DNA of 6,804 bases from Oscillospiraceae bacterium (GTDB lineage: Bacteria; Bacillota; Clostridia; Oscillospirales; Oscillospiraceae). This document shows, piece after piece, positions 4,642 through 6,804 of this stretch. How positions within the stretch are numbered: the first letter of the stretch is position 1; every line of letters starts with the position of its first letter. Below the pieces are notes generated by a model. It saw nothing but the letters and a program-made list of their open reading frames with translations. It was not told the origin of the DNA and searched no databases. The DNA lies in NCBI GenBank assembly GCA_017558545.1, contig JAFYUG010000291.1, positions 1 through 6,804 on the forward strand, written 5' to 3'. Made by a program: the position numbers and the translations under genes.

Positions 4642-5877
4642 ATGAGCGGACTTGTTTATTGGGTGTGGTTAGGGGAGAAATATCCTTATCCCACAGCTAT
4701 AAAAGCTTTGTTTGAACATTTTGATAATCCCAAGGGCGTATACTTTGCCGAGAAGGATGCCTTGGAGCGCATTGGTATAAAAGGCGAGCTTTTGGAAAAA
4801 CTCTCCGATAAAAGTCTTGATAATGCCAATCGCATCATTGGCCGCTGCGCTGAGGAAAATGTACGCATCATGACCATTCAGGATGCGGCATATCCCGAGC
4901 GCCTTCGCAATATATATGACCCACCCCTTGTGCTCTATGTAAAAGGACATTTGCCCGATGTGGATAGCGAGGCTGTTATTGCCGTTGTGGGCACAAGAAG
5001 ATGCACTCCCTATGGTGCCAAAATGGCAAGGGATATCTCCTATGAGATAGCTGCCAAGGGAGGAATAATCTGCACGGGCCTTGCCGAGGGTATAGACTCC
5101 CGGGCCGCTGAAGCTGCATTGATGGCAGGCGGCAAGGTTATAGGTGTTCTTGGCACGGCTATAAATGAAGTTTTCCCAAAATTCAATGTTCAGCTTTTTG
5201 ACGATGTTGCGGCCTATGGCGCAATAGTAAGCGAATATCCTCCCGGATATCATGGAAATAAGCTCTCCTTCCCAAGAAGAAACCGCATCATTGCAGGTCT
5301 TTCCCTTGGAGTGCTTGTTCCCGAAGCTCCTGTTCGTTCGGGTGCTCTGATAACCGCCCGCGTGGGACTTGAAAGCGGCAGAGATGTGTTCGCCGTTCCC
5401 GCCTGCTCCGATTCTCTCAACGGCAGAGGCAGCAATAACCTTCTCCGCGAAGGGGCTATATTCACGGAAAACGGCTGGGATGTTTTGAGGGAATATGCCG
5501 AGCGCTTTCCCGATAAAATCAGAGAAAAGGCCGCAGAAAATCACCCCGAGGAAATGCATAAGCCGGAGCAGAACGCCCCTGATTTTGTTCCCGAAAAGGC
5601 AGAGCCTTTGGATGAGCGCATTAAAGGCTTTTTCAAATTCCGCGTACCCAATCGCAAAAAGAAACTTGAGCTATTGCCGGAGCAGCTTGCAGCACTATCG
5701 GAAAACCAGCTCAAAATTGTGTCTACCATGACTTCTCCGTCCATGCATGTGGACGATATAATCGATCTTTCCGCTTTGCCGGCGGCAACTGTTCTCAGTG
5801 AGCTTACCATGCTCCAGATAAAGGGCTATGTTAAGCAGGAGGCCGGCAAACGTTTTACTCTTAATATTGCAAAGTGA
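4642..5877 (+). CDS. dprA: DNA-processing protein DprA (Smf)
   Basis: DprA binds single-stranded DNA that enters the cell during natural transformation, protects it, and loads RecA on it. The product is 411 residues. Residues 1-80 are a helical N-terminal domain. Residues about 83-290 are the DprA Rossmann-like fold, with VVGTRRCTPYG (115-125), GLAEGIDSRAAEAAL (146-160), FPRRNRIIAGLS (210-221), SGALITAR (233-240) and GSNNLLREGA (263-272), where GSNRLI is more usual. Residues about 290-350 are a charged, low-conservation linker. Residues 351-408 look like the C-terminal winged helix found in many DprA proteins (LSENQLKIVSTM, then VDDIIDLSALP and LQIKGYVKQEAGKRFTL). The start ATG 4642 has AAGGGGGA 6 nt upstream. 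It follows the methyltransferase gene by 19 nt and precedes topA by 11 nt, a conserved arrangement. Presence of dprA alone does not prove competence; the protein also occurs in species not known to be transformable. Confidence 0.98.
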   Translation: MSGLVYWVWLGEKYPYPTAIKALFEHFDNPKGVYFAEKDALERIGIKGELLEKLSDKSLDNANRIIGRCAEENVRIMTIQDAAYPERLRNIYDPPLVLYVKGHLPDVDSEAVIAVVGTRRCTPYGAKMARDISYEIAAKGGIICTGLAEGIDSRAAEAALMAGGKVIGVLGTAINEVFPKFNVQLFDDVAAYGAIVSEYPPGYHGNKLSFPRRNRIIAGLSLGVLVPEAPVRSGALITARVGLESGRDVFAVPACSDSLNGRGSNNLLREGAIFTENGWDVLREYAERFPDKIREKAAENHPEEMHKPEQNAPDFVPEKAEPLDERIKGFFKFRVPNRKKKLELLPEQLAALSENQLKIVSTMTSPSMHVDDIIDLSALPAATVLSELTMLQIKGYVKQEAGKRFTLNIAK

Positions 5878-5880
5878 GGA
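5876..5880 (+). promoter_or_regulatory. Shine-Dalgarno site of topA overlapping the dprA stop
   Basis: GAGGA begins inside the dprA stop codon (TGA 5875-5877) and ends 8 nt before ATG 5889. A ribosome terminating on dprA would sit on this site, suggesting translational coupling. Confidence 0.75.
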
Positions 5881-5888
5881 ACTGAAAA

Positions 5889-6804
5889 ATGGCAAAAGCA
5901 AAGACGAATCTGGTGATCGTCGAATCTCCTGCCAAGGCAAGGACCATAGAAAAATATTTGGGCAGCGACTATAAGGTTGTTGCTTCCATGGGTCATCTCC
6001 GCGATCTGCCCAAGAGCACTCTTGGCGTTGATATCGAGAGAGATTTTGAGCCCCAGTATAAGAGCGTGGACGGTCGCGAGGCCATTATCAGCGAGCTGCG
6101 TAAAAGCGCAAAGAGCGCCAAAACCGTATTTCTCGCAACCGACCCTGACCGCGAAGGCGAAGCTATATCCTGGCATCTGAAGGAACTTTTGGAGCTGAGT
6201 GATGATAAAGCACGCCGCGTAACCTTCAACGAGATTACCAAGAAGGTTGTAACTGAGTCAATTGCTTCTCCCAGAGATATAGACCAAAATCTTGTTGACG
6301 CACAGCAGGCAAGAAGAATTTTGGACCGCCTTGTGGGCTATAAGCTTTCTCCTCTCCTTTGGCGCAAGCTCTCCAGACCCCGCCTCAGCGCCGGCCGCGT
6401 TCAGTCCGTTGCCACCCGCATGGTTGTGGACAGAGAGAACGAAATCCGCGATTTCAAGGCCGAGGAATACTGGCTGCTGGACGCATATTTGGATAGACAT
6501 GCTCCCAACGATGGCTCTTTCGTAGCACGCTATCACGGCACTGCCGATAAGAAGCTGGAGCTTGGCTCCGAGGAAGAGGTAAATAAGGTTCTTTCCGACG
6601 TTGAGGGTGAGGAATTCACCATCAACTCCGTCAAGCGCGGAGAAAAGCACCGCTCTCCCTCTCCTCCCTTCATCACTTCCACCCTGCAGCAGGAGGCTTC
6701 CCGCCGACTCAGCATGACCCCCAGACGCACCATGTCCATTGCCCAGCAGCTCTATGAAGGCGTGGAAATCAGCGGTCAGGGCAGTATAGGTCTTATAACC
6801 TATA
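5889..6804 (+). CDS. topA: DNA topoisomerase I (type IA), N-terminal part, 3' truncated by window end
   Basis: Topoisomerase I relaxes negatively supercoiled DNA by cutting one strand through a tyrosine-phosphate link. The first 305 residues are present; bacterial TopA is usually about 690-870 residues. The TOPRIM domain is residues 7 to about 120, with VIVESPAKA (E12) and DPDREGE (metal-binding D85, D87 and E89). Then come DAQQARRILDRLVGY (137-151), LSAGRVQSVATR (166-177) and SPSPPFITSTLQQEA (256-270). The fragment ends in GQGSIGLITY, so the last full codon, TAT at 6801-6803, encodes Y305, the predicted active-site tyrosine of the GLITYMRTDS motif. The zinc-finger tail and the gene end lie outside. 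ATG 5889 is chosen for the Shine-Dalgarno site and because the TOPRIM motif begins at its usual distance from the N-terminus. It is co-directional with dprA, 11 nt away, with no promoter or terminator seen between. Confidence 0.98.
   Translation, partial: MAKAKTNLVIVESPAKARTIEKYLGSDYKVVASMGHLRDLPKSTLGVDIERDFEPQYKSVDGREAIISELRKSAKSAKTVFLATDPDREGEAISWHLKELLELSDDKARRVTFNEITKKVVTESIASPRDIDQNLVDAQQARRILDRLVGYKLSPLLWRKLSRPRLSAGRVQSVATRMVVDRENEIRDFKAEEYWLLDAYLDRHAPNDGSFVARYHGTADKKLELGSEEEVNKVLSDVEGEEFTINSVKRGEKHRSPSPPFITSTLQQEASRRLSMTPRRTMSIAQQLYEGVEISGQGSIGLITY

Noticed and set aside
4116..4643. Open frame of 175 codons on the minus strand, antisense to the methyltransferase gene
   Set aside because: It mirrors the conserved SPOUT domain and has no family features of its own.
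4669..5559. Long open frame of 296 codons on the minus strand, antisense to dprA
   Set aside because: dprA on the plus strand has every family motif, and the antisense translation shows no recognisable domain or Shine-Dalgarno site. It is a product of codon bias.

Overview
The window looks like a chromosomal segment of a Gram-positive-type bacterium of the Bacillota (Firmicutes), most likely a clostridial or related anaerobic lineage. This rests on strong GGAGG-type Shine-Dalgarno sites 5-8 nt before nearly every start, a class II lysyl-tRNA synthetase of clostridial flavour, a dprA-topA pair, and a MerR-CPBP gene pair typical of Firmicutes. Species cannot be named from the sequence. No rRNA, tRNA, CRISPR array, insertion sequence or phage gene is visible.

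Layout. (1) 1-488 holds the last third of lysS, closed by a strong intrinsic terminator (501-534). (2) 546-2895 is a self-contained rightward operon. A MerR-type promoter with a 19-bp spacer and a central dyad drives a membrane-anchored MerR regulator with a C-terminal zinc ribbon (600-1328). An 8-nt overlapping CPBP/Abi intramembrane protease follows (1321-2079). After a 15-bp perfect hairpin comes an unrecognised multi-pass membrane protein with a soluble C-terminal domain (2151-2855). (3) A bidirectional terminator (2858-2895) separates this operon from a convergent HAD-family hydrolase on the minus strand (2893-3657), which has its own promoter. (4) From a divergent intergenic region (3658-3878) a rightward housekeeping cluster begins: a SpoU/TrmH-family rRNA 2'-O-methyltransferase (3879-4622), dprA (4642-5877) and topA (5889 to beyond the window). 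The window is cut one base after the codon for the topoisomerase active-site tyrosine.

How the genes work together. lysS, the methyltransferase, dprA and topA are informational genes (translation, RNA modification, DNA uptake and recombination, DNA supercoiling). The accessory part is the MerR-CPBP-membrane protein operon. All three products are predicted to sit in the membrane, and the regulator is likely autoregulated through the dyad in its own promoter. A plausible but unproven reading is an envelope-sensing or peptide-immunity module in which a membrane-tethered transcription factor is controlled by its membrane partners. This is the part of the window most worth a second look.
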